Assembly (NCBI RefSeq): GCF_022539505.1
Contig: NC_061514.1
Span: 223,805,018-223,869,017 of the forward strand
DNA from: Lolium rigidum
Taxonomy: Eukaryota; Streptophyta; Magnoliopsida; Poales; Poaceae
Length of the DNA: 64,000 bases
Reading direction: 5' to 3'
Within the stretch, counting starts at the first letter, position 1. Every line of letters starts with the position of its first letter. Made by a program: the position numbers and the translations under genes. Below are positions 1 to 9,239 of this stretch, piece after piece. The notes beneath the pieces are model-generated. The model was not told the DNA's origin and did not search any database. It saw only the letters and a list, made by a program, of their open reading frames with translations.

Positions 1-82
1 ATAAAGGAGAAGATTCACCTTTGCGTGACGTGTCGGCGTTGACGCACATGATGCGGTGGAGACCGAAGGTCGCCCCGTATCA
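1..82 (-). repeat. Start of a gamma-type LTR (TGATACGGG...), cut by the window edge
   Basis: Read on the minus strand from position 82, the sequence begins TGATACGGGGCGACC and closely matches the start of the 3' LTR of element C at 26673 on the plus strand. There the same start follows a clear polypurine tract, so I take it as a true LTR terminus. Here it directly abuts reverse-transcriptase coding sequence with no polypurine tract. That suggests a nested LTR or element inserted into B. The rest lies outside the window, so solo LTR and full element cannot be told apart. Confidence 0.7.
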
Positions 83-1371
83 AGACCTCTCTCACATGAT
101 GCACGTGGTCCTCGAGACTTTTGCTATAGATGAGAATATCATCGAAATAGACAACCACACTCTTGCCAATGAGAGGACGCAAGATGTGATTCATGAGGCG
201 CATGAAAGTTGATGGAGCATTGGATAGACCAAATGGCATAACAAGCCATTCATATAGACCAAGTTTGGTCTTGAATGCCGTTTTCCATTCATCACCAATT
301 GCCATGCGGATTTGGTGGTAGCCACTACGCAAATCGATTTTGGAGAAAATCGTGGCACCACAAAGTTCATCGAGCATATCATCTAAACGCGGAATGGGAT
401 GGCGGTAACGGACGGTAATGGCATTGATGGGGCGACAATCCATACACATCCGTTGCGTCTCATCCGGTTTAGGCACAAGAATCACGGGAACCGCACAAGG
501 GCTAAGGCTTTCGCGGACGTACCCTTTGGCGAGGAGATCTTGTATTTGGCGTTGTATCTCCTTTGTTTCTTCGGGGTTGGTGCGGTAGGCGGCACGGTTT
601 GGAAGCGGAGCGCCGGGTATGAGGTCGATGCGGTGCTCGATGCCTCGAAGCGGTGGTAGTCCATGAGGGAGCTCGTCGGGGAAGACGTCTTGAAACTCCT
701 TCAAAAGAGACAACAAAGACGAAGGAATGTTGGTTAAGTCGTTAGTCGCCGATGATGGTCCCTTGCATATGAGGACGTAGTGCAATATGGTGGATGGGTT
801 TGCTTGCACTTCTCTCCACTCGCTTTTGGTGGCTAGGAGGACGCTCTTTCGCTCACTCATGTATGGCTTGTGGCGCTCACTCTCCATTTGGTGGGTCGCT
901 CCCTCACCTCTCAACTCACTATGGTGGAAGTGGTGTTGTGCCCTCGCTAGAGCCTTCACGTTGTCGGCGATGATTTGGCTAGGAGTCATGGGGCGCAACT
1001 CGAACTTCTTGTCGTTGACCTTGAAGGTGTATGAGTTGGAGAGTCCATCATGTATAGCCTTCTTGTCATATTGCCAAGGGCGGCCAAGCAACATGTGGCA
1101 CACCGTCATGGGTACCACGTCACACTCAATAGTATCCTCATAAGGTCCAATCTTGAAAGTGACGGTGACGGTGACGGTATGTTGTATCTTGACGTTGCCC
1201 TTGTCACTCAACCATTGGATATGGTAAGGGTGAGGATGCTTGCGGAGAGTGAGGTTGAGCTTCTCACACAACTCGGTGCTTGCAAGGTTATGGCAACTTC
1301 CACCGTCTATGATGACCTTGATCGACTTGCCACCAATTCCGGCACGCGTTTGGAAGATGTTGCACCGTTGG
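83..1371 (-). pseudogene. Protease and partial reverse transcriptase of B
   Basis: The open frame reads from the A1 insertion site leftwards. Its first part carries the aspartic protease signature IIDGGSCHNLAS (DGG in place of the more usual DSG or DTG), then HPHPYHIQWL and LLGRPWQYD, which fit a retroviral-type protease. A linker precedes the RT: fingers (KGYVRESLSPCAVPVILVPK), palm motif FSKIDLRSGYHQIRM, and the catalytic box VVVYFDDILIYSK. Coding stops right after HVHHVREVL at the start of a different LTR near position 82. Thumb, RNase H and integrase are therefore absent and no complete enzyme can be made. The frame itself has no internal stop, so decay here is by insertion rather than by point mutation. 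Confidence 0.9.
1367..1371. repeat. Target-site duplication GTTGG, left side of A1
   Basis: GTTGG directly precedes the left LTR of A1. The same five bases follow the right LTR at 6102-6106. A perfect 5-bp duplication marks integrase-mediated insertion and fixes both element borders. Confidence 0.93.
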
Positions 1372-2244
1372 TGATAGGGCAAAGGTGGCCGATCTTTCGA
1401 TGAGACGTGGATAGATCGATTTGTTGGTGGAGTTCGTGCTTGACGATCCGACTACACGTGCAAAGCTCGTGCGCCAATGCAACCGCTAGGAAAATCTCCG
1501 GGAGTTACTGATCTTGCGGAAGCACGATCAGCCTGACCAGCGAGGGTCTTAATTCCTACCTGAAATCGAGAACAAGTAAGAACTAATGATGCAATCAGAA
1601 TATTGCGGATGAAAGATGAAAGCTTTATTGACAAAGGTGGGATTCCGAATAGTCGGTCTTGTTACGGCGTTGGCCTCAAAAGAAGTACACGTAGTTACAA
1701 CAATTGGCTAACTTTTAATCTAATCAAAATCCAAGTTCTAATGACGGCTACAGAGGGATATATATGGGGAAGTCAAGGGATTTTCCTCCAACCAGCTAGG
1801 GTTGGCCAAAAACACCCCTAAATGGGCCTTCCTCCACTTATATGGCCTCTTAAAATCCCCTAAAATACCTAATCCGAAAATACATGGGCCTGGCCCATTA
1901 AATAAGGTGACGCAGCACCATAAATAACTCTTTGGATGAATTTTATGATGGAGTAACTTGTATAATTCATCCAAGCATCATTGCTTCACTATGGTGGCTT
2001 CAATGTTCTGAAATCCTCGCTTGCAACACCATCCCGAATCCTTGCAGGTTTGCTGCCATCTCCATGCACGTTCCTAATCCAACGCTTGGCGTCCATGCTA
2101 GATCCATTCCTAAATAATATAAATACATTTGATTTAGGCAGCATCGTATTCTCATATATATCAGGAAGAATTCCTAGTAACGACTTTACCTGAAATGTGG
2201 CTGTAGGAGTGTTGGTTGTATCTATCATAGAGATGTCCTCATCA
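1372..2244 (-). repeat. 3' LTR of A1 (873 bp)
   Basis: On the plus strand it runs TGATAGGGCAAAGG to GTCCTCATCA; on the element strand it starts TGATGAGGACATCTC. Near 1757-1770 an AT-rich TATATAT motif on the minus strand is a plausible core promoter. The gag reading frame continues into this LTR and stops inside it at 1989. Close copies are at 5227, 13822, 17767 (partial) and 18241. Confidence 0.95.
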
Positions 2245-4022
2245 TCCTCCCCTACTTGAATTGAAGTCGTCCTCGACGTAGTGTCATCTTTTTCACCAAG
2301 ATATGCCTTCAAATCGGAGGTAATCATGTCCTCATCATCCTCCCTTTCTTGAAAGAAAAGCCGTCCTCGGCGATGTTTATTCTGTAAACATGCTAACAAA
2401 AGAGACAAGGTATATGCATGGTATATGTATATGTCATCCGTTTTAACAGCTCTGTCATGTTTTCTATTTAATGTTGTACATATACCAGTATTATAGTAGC
2501 GTAGAAGCTCATTAGTCTCCATTAAACATTTATCACAACTAAGTTTGCAGATATAAGTGAAGCACATATTAACTCCTTTTAAATTATAATGCTCATCATT
2601 AAACCATCCCAATAGTGGTAAACCAAAATTCAGTAGTTCCAATTTGCATGCTACAACTAGCTTAAATAAGCGATCATGCAACAAGCTATTTGGCATAAAG
2701 TCTACACCGTTATTGGAGGTCATATCAAAATGATTGAACATAGGTGGAATTTTACTTCCCATCAAACCAATAGTATATGGAACATCATCACATGCAATGC
2801 AAATTTTATTCACTAAAAATTCATTGTCTACGCCATACTCTCCAATTAAGTTAAAAGTATAACCATGGGCATAAACACTCTTCAAATATTTGAGTTCAAC
2901 GATCTTATTTCTAGCATGTGATAAAGACATAGGAGGATCCATCACAACAGAAAACAAAGAATTAGCATGAGAAATCATAGCCAACACTTCATTGTTCCTA
3001 ACCAGTTTTATATGATCCATACTATATTCATCTTTCAAATCACAAGGTGCATTATCAGGAGCAAGAATTTCAGTTTGTACACTCATAGATATGGATGAAT
3101 TAACTGGTACAGTAGGTGTACTCAACATAGTTGGTATATCATTGCTAGAGTCAACAAAAAGATTGCTAGTCATATCAATGATAATTTCAGTGGTTTGATC
3201 ACATGGTACTTGCAAATCAGTATTATGATCCTCTAATATAGGTGGTGTGGCCAAATCATCAGCGAACTCAACACATGGTATAGTAATATCAACATTGCAT
3301 TCATCAATCTCATGTGGAGGGATAAAATCAGTACCTTTATTGTTACCTTGTAAATCCAACTTAGAAGATATTCGCAGCGACGTGTCACAAGTCTGTGGCT
3401 GGGCGACTCGCACAACAATATTCATGCGTGGAACATTGGATGAAACAACCGGTGCTAGTGCGCATGACTTGAAGGAGTTGGAATGGTCCAACGTTTTCTC
3501 CTGTATGTGTTTCTCAAAAGCACAAGCTCGAACATATATACCAATAGTAGAATGAGGAATATACTTAAACAAAACCTTAATATCAGGGTTCAAGCCATTG
3601 AAAAACATGTTTCTAGTACTTTCCTCAAATTCCTTTATATCACAACGGTACATGTAAAATTTAAATTCCTGATAGTAAACATGCACAGTATTACTACCTT
3701 GTTCTAATCGTTCAAGTTTGTGGAGCAGTTCACGTTGATGAGAAAGAGGCACAAATTTACGTCTCAAAACAGATTTTAAATCTACCCAAGTAGTAGGTGT
3801 ATTATCAATATTTTCTTTATAATTCCAGTCCCACCAAATGGAAGCCAAACCCGTAAAAACTCTAGCAGCAGTTCTTACTTTCTCATGTTCGGTAAAATCA
3901 TGGCATCCAAAAATATTGTCAACCTCAAACTCCCAATCAAAATAAGCATCTGTATTATATCTACCCTCATAAACTCGGTAAAGATATAACCCGATCATGA
4001 TCTCCTGTAAATTTTTGTACAT
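1989..4022 (-). CDS. Gag-domain protein with long C-terminal extension (A1, 677 aa)
   Basis: One uninterrupted 677-residue frame. Roughly the first 170 residues look like a plant retrotransposon gag core: YFDWEFEVDNIFGCHDF, then IWWDWNYKE, LRRKFVPLSHQRE, and LEQGSNTVHVYYQEFKFYM. The next 500 residues match no family I recognise. They include CxxC pairs (CIAC, CDKC) and a block DDIYIYHAYTLSLL that also occurs in the unrelated-looking ORF of element C (MDDVFIYHAHTLFLL). No CCHC zinc knuckle or protease is visible. The frame passes through two polypurine tracts (coding REDDEDM and GEDDEDI) and ends inside the 3' LTR. It may act as capsid protein plus an unknown tail. I chose the ATG at 4022 because the gag core starts a few residues after it. 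Confidence 0.8.
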   Translation of the reverse strand: MYKNLQEIMIGLYLYRVYEGRYNTDAYFDWEFEVDNIFGCHDFTEHEKVRTAARVFTGLASIWWDWNYKENIDNTPTTWVDLKSVLRRKFVPLSHQRELLHKLERLEQGSNTVHVYYQEFKFYMYRCDIKEFEESTRNMFFNGLNPDIKVLFKYIPHSTIGIYVRACAFEKHIQEKTLDHSNSFKSCALAPVVSSNVPRMNIVVRVAQPQTCDTSLRISSKLDLQGNNKGTDFIPPHEIDECNVDITIPCVEFADDLATPPILEDHNTDLQVPCDQTTEIIIDMTSNLFVDSSNDIPTMLSTPTVPVNSSISMSVQTEILAPDNAPCDLKDEYSMDHIKLVRNNEVLAMISHANSLFSVVMDPPMSLSHARNKIVELKYLKSVYAHGYTFNLIGEYGVDNEFLVNKICIACDDVPYTIGLMGSKIPPMFNHFDMTSNNGVDFMPNSLLHDRLFKLVVACKLELLNFGLPLLGWFNDEHYNLKGVNMCFTYICKLSCDKCLMETNELLRYYNTGICTTLNRKHDRAVKTDDIYIYHAYTLSLLLACLQNKHRRGRLFFQEREDDEDMITSDLKAYLGEKDDTTSRTTSIQVGEDDEDISMIDTTNTPTATFQVKSLLGILPDIYENTMLPKSNVFILFRNGSSMDAKRWIRNVHGDGSKPARIRDGVASEDFRTLKPP
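2245..2257 (-). promoter_or_regulatory. Polypurine tract of A1 (inner, adjacent to 3' LTR)
   Basis: On the element strand AAGTAGGGGAGGA lies immediately before LTR start TGATGAGGAC. This is the expected plus-strand primer site, and its position defines the LTR edge confirmed by the 5' LTR and the target duplication. Confidence 0.85.
2338..2350 (-). promoter_or_regulatory. Second, outer polypurine tract followed by a copy of the LTR start
   Basis: On the element strand AAGAAAGGGAGGA is followed by TGATGAGGACATG at 2337, almost identical to the true LTR start 93 bp further on. The surrounding sequence (CGAGGACG...TTCAAG...) is also repeated, so this is a diverged tandem duplication of the PPT/LTR junction. 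The same arrangement occurs in A2 and A3. Confidence 0.75.
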
Positions 4023-4538
4023 GCATCTCCGTAGTCGTCATGGAACTCGGGTCGATGGCTTGGTCCTCAATTCCTGTCATGGTTAGTACCCAAAAAGCAC
4101 AAATGTATATGCCTACAAACTACGGAATATGGTGGTTCACGCGCAATTCGTCAAGCAAAATACAAAGCTCTTACAAGTTCTTACCAAACAGGAGGAAGGC
4201 GATATGGCAACCAGCAAAGATCAGCTTCTTCCCGAGATTGCACAAAGCGATTACCGAGTGTCGACACAAAGCACGTGGAGAAATACGTGGAGCTCTGGGA
4301 AGGCAAAGTATAGTGATATGGTGGCACAAGTAATCAAATCGGCGATGCAAATTGAGTAAACGCTCAACGAAGGTACCGTGGCTGGTCCTAGGCTAGATCG
4401 TATTAGAGACGCGAGCCTAAATCACCAACGAGGTCACGACGCGGCACAAGATGCAAAGGACAAGTGAACCGGCGCTGAAGGATAGAGCAACTTATGGGAA
4501 GGAATTTTTTTTTCTTTTTTTTCTTTTTTTCTGTGGGG

Positions 4539-4762
4539 AATCTACTGTGGCGCTAGACCACAGAGGTCTCTATGGTCGGGCGACCGGAAATTTTTTTTTT
4601 TTTTTTTTTGGGGGAATCTACTGTGGCGCTAGACCACAGAGGTCTCTATGGTCGGGCGACCGGAAATTTTTTTTTTTTTTTTTTTTTTCGGGGAATCTAC
4701 TGTGGCGCTAGACCACAGAGGTCTCTATGGTCGGGCGACCGGAAATTATTTTTTTTTTTTTT
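4539..4762 (-). repeat. Leader tandem repeat: three hairpin units separated by A-tracts (T-tracts on plus)
   Basis: Three units beginning at 4539, 4615 and 4694 (spacing 76 and 79 bp) each contain AATCTACTGTGGCGC, GACCACAGAGGTC and GGTCGGGCGACCGG, followed by a run of 14 to 20 T. Each unit can fold: CTGTGG pairs with CCACAG, GACC with GGTC, and GGTCG with CGACC. On the element strand the runs are poly-A. The array lies in the 5' leader between primer site and gag, where packaging, dimerisation or translation signals would be expected. A2 has the same three units. Confidence 0.85.
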
Positions 4763-5214
4763 CAGCTAGATTGCTTTCAGGATTCCGACGGAAAAAGCGA
4801 AATTGATCAAGAAAACGGATCTAAAACCCGAAAAAACTCTGAAACGAAGATCAAGAAAGATCCTACTATGATGGGAATCAAAGGGGAATAACAAAGAGTT
4901 GATGGCAGATGTGGCGGAAGTGTATGGTGGCGATGATATGGTGAGGACTGCAAACGGAGATGGTGCGGCGGCGACGCGACTACTATGACCTGAACTCGAA
5001 ACTCTAACGACTCTAGACGCTAAGAACAGCACGCGACACGACGATTGCAGACGAAGACTCAAAAAGCAAAAACTGAAAAGATCATGCAATGGCTTGGCAG
5101 GGGCTATGGGACGGATGATCTAATCTAACTTCTTTTTGTGGGGCTTTTTCTCAGGTTATAGGTAAAAACAAATCTACACTAGGAAAACTGTAAATCTCAC
5201 CGAGCAACCTGGAA

Positions 5215-5224
5215 TCTGATACCA
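5215..5224 (-). promoter_or_regulatory. Primer-binding site of A1 (initiator tRNA-Met type)
   Basis: Element strand reads ...CTATCA, then AG, then TGGTATCAGA. TGGTATCAGA is the start of the usual plant initiator tRNA-Met primer site (TGGTATCAGAGC); the match decays after ten bases. Confidence 0.9.
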
Positions 5225-5226
5225 CT

Positions 5227-6101
5227 TGATAGGGCAAAGGTGTCCGATCTTTCGATGAGATGGGGATAAATCGATTTGTTGGTGGAGTTCGTGCTTGACG
5301 ATCCGACTACACGTGCAAAGCTCGTGCGCCAATGCAATCGCTAGGACAATCTCCGGGAGTTACTGATCTTGCGGGAGCACGATCAGCCTGACCAACAAGG
5401 GTCTTAATTCCTACCCGAAATCGAGAACAAGTAAGAACTAAAGATGCAATCAGAATATTGCGAATAGAGATGAAAGCTTGATTGATAATGGTGGGATTCC
5501 GAATATTCGGTCTTGTTCCGGGCGTTGGCCTCAAAAGAAGAACACGTGAGTTGCAGCAATTGGCTAACTTTTAATCTAATCAAAATCCAAGTTCTAATGA
5601 CGGCTACGAGAGGGATATATATGGGGAAGTCAAGGGATTTTCGTCCAACCAGCTAGGGTTGGCCAAAAACACCCCTAAATGGGCCTTCCTCCACTTATAT
5701 GGCCTCTTAAAATCCCCTAAAATACCTAATCCGAAAATACATGGGCCTGGCCCATTAAATAAGGTGACGCAGCACCATAAATAACTCTTTGGATGAATTT
5801 TATGATGGAGTAACTTGTATAATTCATCCAAGCATCATTGCTTCACTATGGTGGCTTCAATGTTCTGAAATCCTCGCTTGCAACGCCATCCCGAATCCTT
5901 GCAGGTTTGCTGCCATCTCCATGCACGTTCCTAATCCAACGCTTGGCGTCCATGCTAGATCCATTCCTAAATAATATAAATACATTTGATTTAGGCAGCA
6001 TCATATTCTCATATATATCAGGAAGGATTCCTAGTAACGACTTTACCTGAAATGTGGCTGTAGGAGTATTGGTTGTATCTATCATAGAGATGTCCTCATC
6101 A
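5227..6101 (-). repeat. 5' LTR of A1 (875 bp)
   Basis: Plus-strand TGATAGGGCAAAGGTG to GTCCTCATCA, colinear with the LTR at 1372-2244. It is followed by GTTGG at 6102-6106. ATATATAT at 5615-5622 (minus-strand promoter orientation) is a likely TATA element. Transcription would run leftwards into the leader and gag. Confidence 0.95.
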
Positions 6102-6106
6102 GTTGG

Positions 6107-7977
6107 TCTTCCATAGCTTGAGGTTGAGTTGTTAGCACCCTTGTGACCGCAAGTGAGGGACTTGGGTCATGCTCACATAAGAGAGGATCTTCTCCACTTT
6201 CTTGCTCATAAGCTTCTTCACTTTCCACGGCGGCTTGCACAAGGGCTTCATATTCATCCTCATCAAGCGTCTCGATATCACCATTCTCCATAGTGATCAT
6301 GACCTTGGTGTTCTTGCACTCAAACGATTTGTGGCCTTGGGTGCCACACTTGAAGCAAGTGACACTAGAGGGTCCAGTGGATGCCTTAGAAGAGGCGGTG
6401 GAGGAGACCGTTTGCTTCATGCGACTTTGGATAGTCGGTTTCTTGGATGTTGTAGAGGACACGTCGGCCTTGGCACTTGTAGCATGAGGAGTTGATGTAG
6501 TAGGAGGAGTCGATGTAGCGAGCTTGGAGGAGAAATAGGTCTTGGCCTTGGAGTACTTGATGTCCTCAATCACTTGGCGCTCGGCCTTCGACGCTTGATG
6601 GACCAACTCAACCATGTTGGAGTATGGTTGGAACTCGACGATCCTCTTGATGGGGTAATTGAGGCCATTGAAGAAACGAGCAATGGTTTGGTCCTCGGAC
6701 TCTTGGATGTTGGCTCTCATCATAGTGAGCTCCATCTCCTTGTAGAACTCCTCAACGGTCTTGGTGCCTTGCTTCAACTTTTGGAGCTTGTTGAAGAGGT
6801 CGGTCATGTAGTGCGTGGGGACAAAGCGAGCATGCATCTCTTTCTTCATTTCTTCCCAAGTGTCAATTGGAGGTTCGCCCTTCTCTTCTCGAAGAGTGAG
6901 GACTTGCTCCCACCAAGTGTTTGCGTAGTCCTCGAACTCAAGAGACGCCATAGCCACCTTCTTGGCACCGGAGTAGTTGTGGATGCGGAATATCTTGTCA
7001 ACCTTGAGTGCCCATGAGAGGTAGGCCTCGGCATCTTCTTCACCCTTGAACTTTGGCATGGTGAACTTGAGTCTTCCAAACATGTTCTCTTCATCCTCCA
7101 AGTTTCTTCGACGAGGAGGGGCACCTTCATCTCTTGCGGCTTGAGGAGGAATAGGAGGTCTTCTACGGCCAACCATAGCATTGGGTTGGCGTTGGAGGTG
7201 CACACTTGCTTCACTTGGTTCACGGTGAGGATGTGGTTGAAGATCTTGACGAGGTGGTTGACGACGCCCAAAGATGGCCCTCTCATCTTGCTCATGTTGT
7301 GGGTCTCCTCTTCCACGTTGGTCATGGCGAGGATGATTGCGTAGATCACGCCTCGGTTGGTCTTGATGTCCATGGCCTTGAGCATCACCATGTGGCTCCA
7401 TGTTGTGGAAGGTATTGTCATGTGGGTGGCCGTCACGCCCATGGTGGGCATGGCCATCCGGTTGAGGACGATCTTGTGGAGGACGTTCTTGTGGACGAGC
7501 ATGGCGATGGATTTCTCCTCGCCTAGAGTTGGAGCGAGAGTCTTCATGACGAGCATGTGAGCGATGAGGTCGATGATGGTCTTCATGCCTTGAGGAGGAG
7601 CTTGAGGACGAACGGTGACCATGAGAGTAGTAATCTTGTGACGAGCTTGAGGATGATGAAGTAGAGCGGTGTCGGTGATGACGACCCAAGTTGGTGATGG
7701 CGCGCTCGAGGCTATCCATGCGCCGCTCCATGTTCGCATCATTGGCCGCCATTTGGCCATTCAAGTTGTCCGTAGCTTTGCGAAGGAGAGCCAAGTCTTG
7801 GTTCACAACGGAGAAGTTGTGTGCCACTTCATCGTATTGCTCATCTATGCGTGTCTCGAAGAGTGTGAGTTGCTCCTTGAACTCTTGGCGTTGCATCCAT
7901 AGGTTGTGTTGAGTAGCCAACCTCTCGGTGTTGCGGAGGACTTCTCCTTCCCTTGCATCATCTCCGCTCCTATCCAT
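6107..7977 (-). pseudogene. Gag of element B, C-terminally interrupted by A1
   Basis: Long frame starting MDRSGDDAREGEV at 7977. The N-terminal 90 residues look coiled-coil-like (heptads around LFETRIDEQYDEVAHNF). A low-complexity R/S/H/D-rich stretch follows (about residues 95-290). The gag core has FGRLKFTMPKFKGEEDAEAY, TWWEQVLTLREEKGE, MHARFVPTHYMTDLFNKLQK and VEEFYKEMELTMMRANIQE. A zinc knuckle CFKCGTQGHKSFEC (CX2CX4HX4C) lies near residue 550. The frame then reaches the A1 target site; the last few codons and stop come from the A1 LTR. Upstream leader and primer site are in order, so before A1 inserted this was probably a continuous gag-pol frame. The ATG is supported by its position just after a leader homologous to that of element C. 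Confidence 0.9.
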
Positions 7978-9225
7978 GATGTAAAGACAAGAACTAGGTT
8001 GTGTATGTTAGTGGAAGGAGACTACCTCGCACTCTTACCAAGGTAAGATAGTATTGAGGCAATCCACCAAGCCGAAAGCAAGATCAAGTGTATCGGGAAC
8101 ACACGCAAAACCACACGCAAAAGCTAGAAAATATGGTGTTAGGCGAGTGTTGTGGAAAGCCAAAAGACAAATCCAAGATCGAGTATGTTGTTAAAAGTGG
8201 GTAAGGTCCAAAAATCCAAATGTCAATGTGAAGATCACTATAAACACGGAAAAAGTTGTGGAACACACACACGAGATAAGCGGGGTTAGTGCAACCAAAA
8301 GTGAGCGGAAAAGTGTATGTACGGATGCTCGGTGTCACACTAACACAAGGAGAGGCAAAGCTTTGGTTGCAAAAGAAGAGACAACTAGATTCACACGCGG
8401 CCTCTCTTCTCGTATCTCTCTTTGCTTAAAAGCTTTTTCTCTTTTGTATATGGTGGCCCTTACACTCGTTTGTATCTTTGGTGGCACTTTGACACTTTGT
8501 ATGTATGGGCGTATGGATGTATGGTGCTATTCGCACTCTTTTTGTGTTTTTGGGGCTTTTTCACGCACTATGTTAGCGTTAGCCTCGCTTTTGCTATCTT
8601 GCCACACGAGTGTTTGCTTGGATGCCTTACTCAACACGACACACACACCTCACAATGCGGGGCCACGTGCAATGTCTCGCAACACTAGACAAGCAATGCT
8701 CAATGGGATAAATCGCAAAAGGAAGAGGGGTTACAAGGTGAAAGCTGCAAGTTATACCTGCGATGGTGGTGGTGGTGGTGGTGGTGGTGGAGATCGCCGG
8801 ACGTCGAGGTCGAAGGAGGGCGCGAAGATGCGCCCGGTCTGGGGTCCGGTCTGACCGGGTCCTGGACCGGCCTGTCCGGTTTCCGCCCGGTCGACCGGGT
8901 TTTGGGCTGGCTCGTCCGGTCGTGGGCCCGGTTGACCGGGTCCGAAACCGGGTTTCGCGAGCTGGAACTTTCTCTCTCCTGTTCTTCCCCAAACCAAAAC
9001 CAAATCGACCAAATCGAAGGGAAACGATGGAATTGGAGGCTCAAAGTTGGGGAAATAGTAGATCAAGCACAACAACACCAGATCCACGGACCAAAACCAC
9101 TCAAAACGCAACCAAATCACAGATCGGTCAAGAGGCAATTTGGGGCTATTTTTGGGGATTTTTTTGGAAAATTTTCTAGGAACGAAATCGGGTGGGTGGA
9201 GGGTCAAATCCGCGGTAAGCAAGAG
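7978..9225 (-). other. 5' leader of element B
   Basis: Non-coding stretch between primer site and gag, homologous over much of its length to the leader of element C (24270-25050; for example the shared GTGTTAGTGTGACACCGAGCAT-like passage). It includes a (TGG)9 run at 8764-8790 and a CCGG-dense block at 8830-8960. GC-rich ORFs across it lack codon structure or homology and I do not regard them as genes. Confidence 0.7.
8764..8790 (+). repeat. (TGG)n microsatellite, nine units
   Basis: Uninterrupted TGG triplets within the B leader (CCA on the element strand). Confidence 0.95.
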
Positions 9226-9237
9226 CTGCTGATACCA
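9226..9237 (-). promoter_or_regulatory. Primer-binding site of B (initiator tRNA-Met type)
   Basis: Element strand reads ...ACCTCATCA, TA, then TGGTATCAGCAGC. The first nine bases match the Met-type site; C carries the full TGGTATCAGAGC in the same place. Confidence 0.88.
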
Positions 9238-9239
9238 TA

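Larger units (their letters stand above)
1372..6101 (-). mobile_element. Element A1: complete gag-only (non-autonomous) gypsy element
   Basis: Complete 4.7-kb LTR retrotransposon in minus orientation, inserted in B. The LTRs are 1372-2244 (3') and 5227-6101 (5'), flanked by GTTGG on both sides. A tRNA-Met-type primer site lies beside the 5' LTR and a polypurine tract beside the 3' LTR. Between them are a leader with three A-tract/hairpin repeats and one long ORF with a gag domain. There is no protease, RT, RNase H or integrase, so mobilisation would need enzymes from a related autonomous element. The two LTRs differ at a few dozen positions, concentrated in their first 350 bases (plus coordinates), so the insertion is not extremely recent. 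Confidence 0.95.

Noticed and set aside
4500..4770. T-runs after hairpins, resembling bacterial terminators
   Set aside because: The genome is plant and the elements run the other way; on the RNA strand these are A-tracts in a leader.
7141..7902. ORFs antisense to B gag
   Set aside because: Shadow frames of the R/H-rich gag region; no independent signals.
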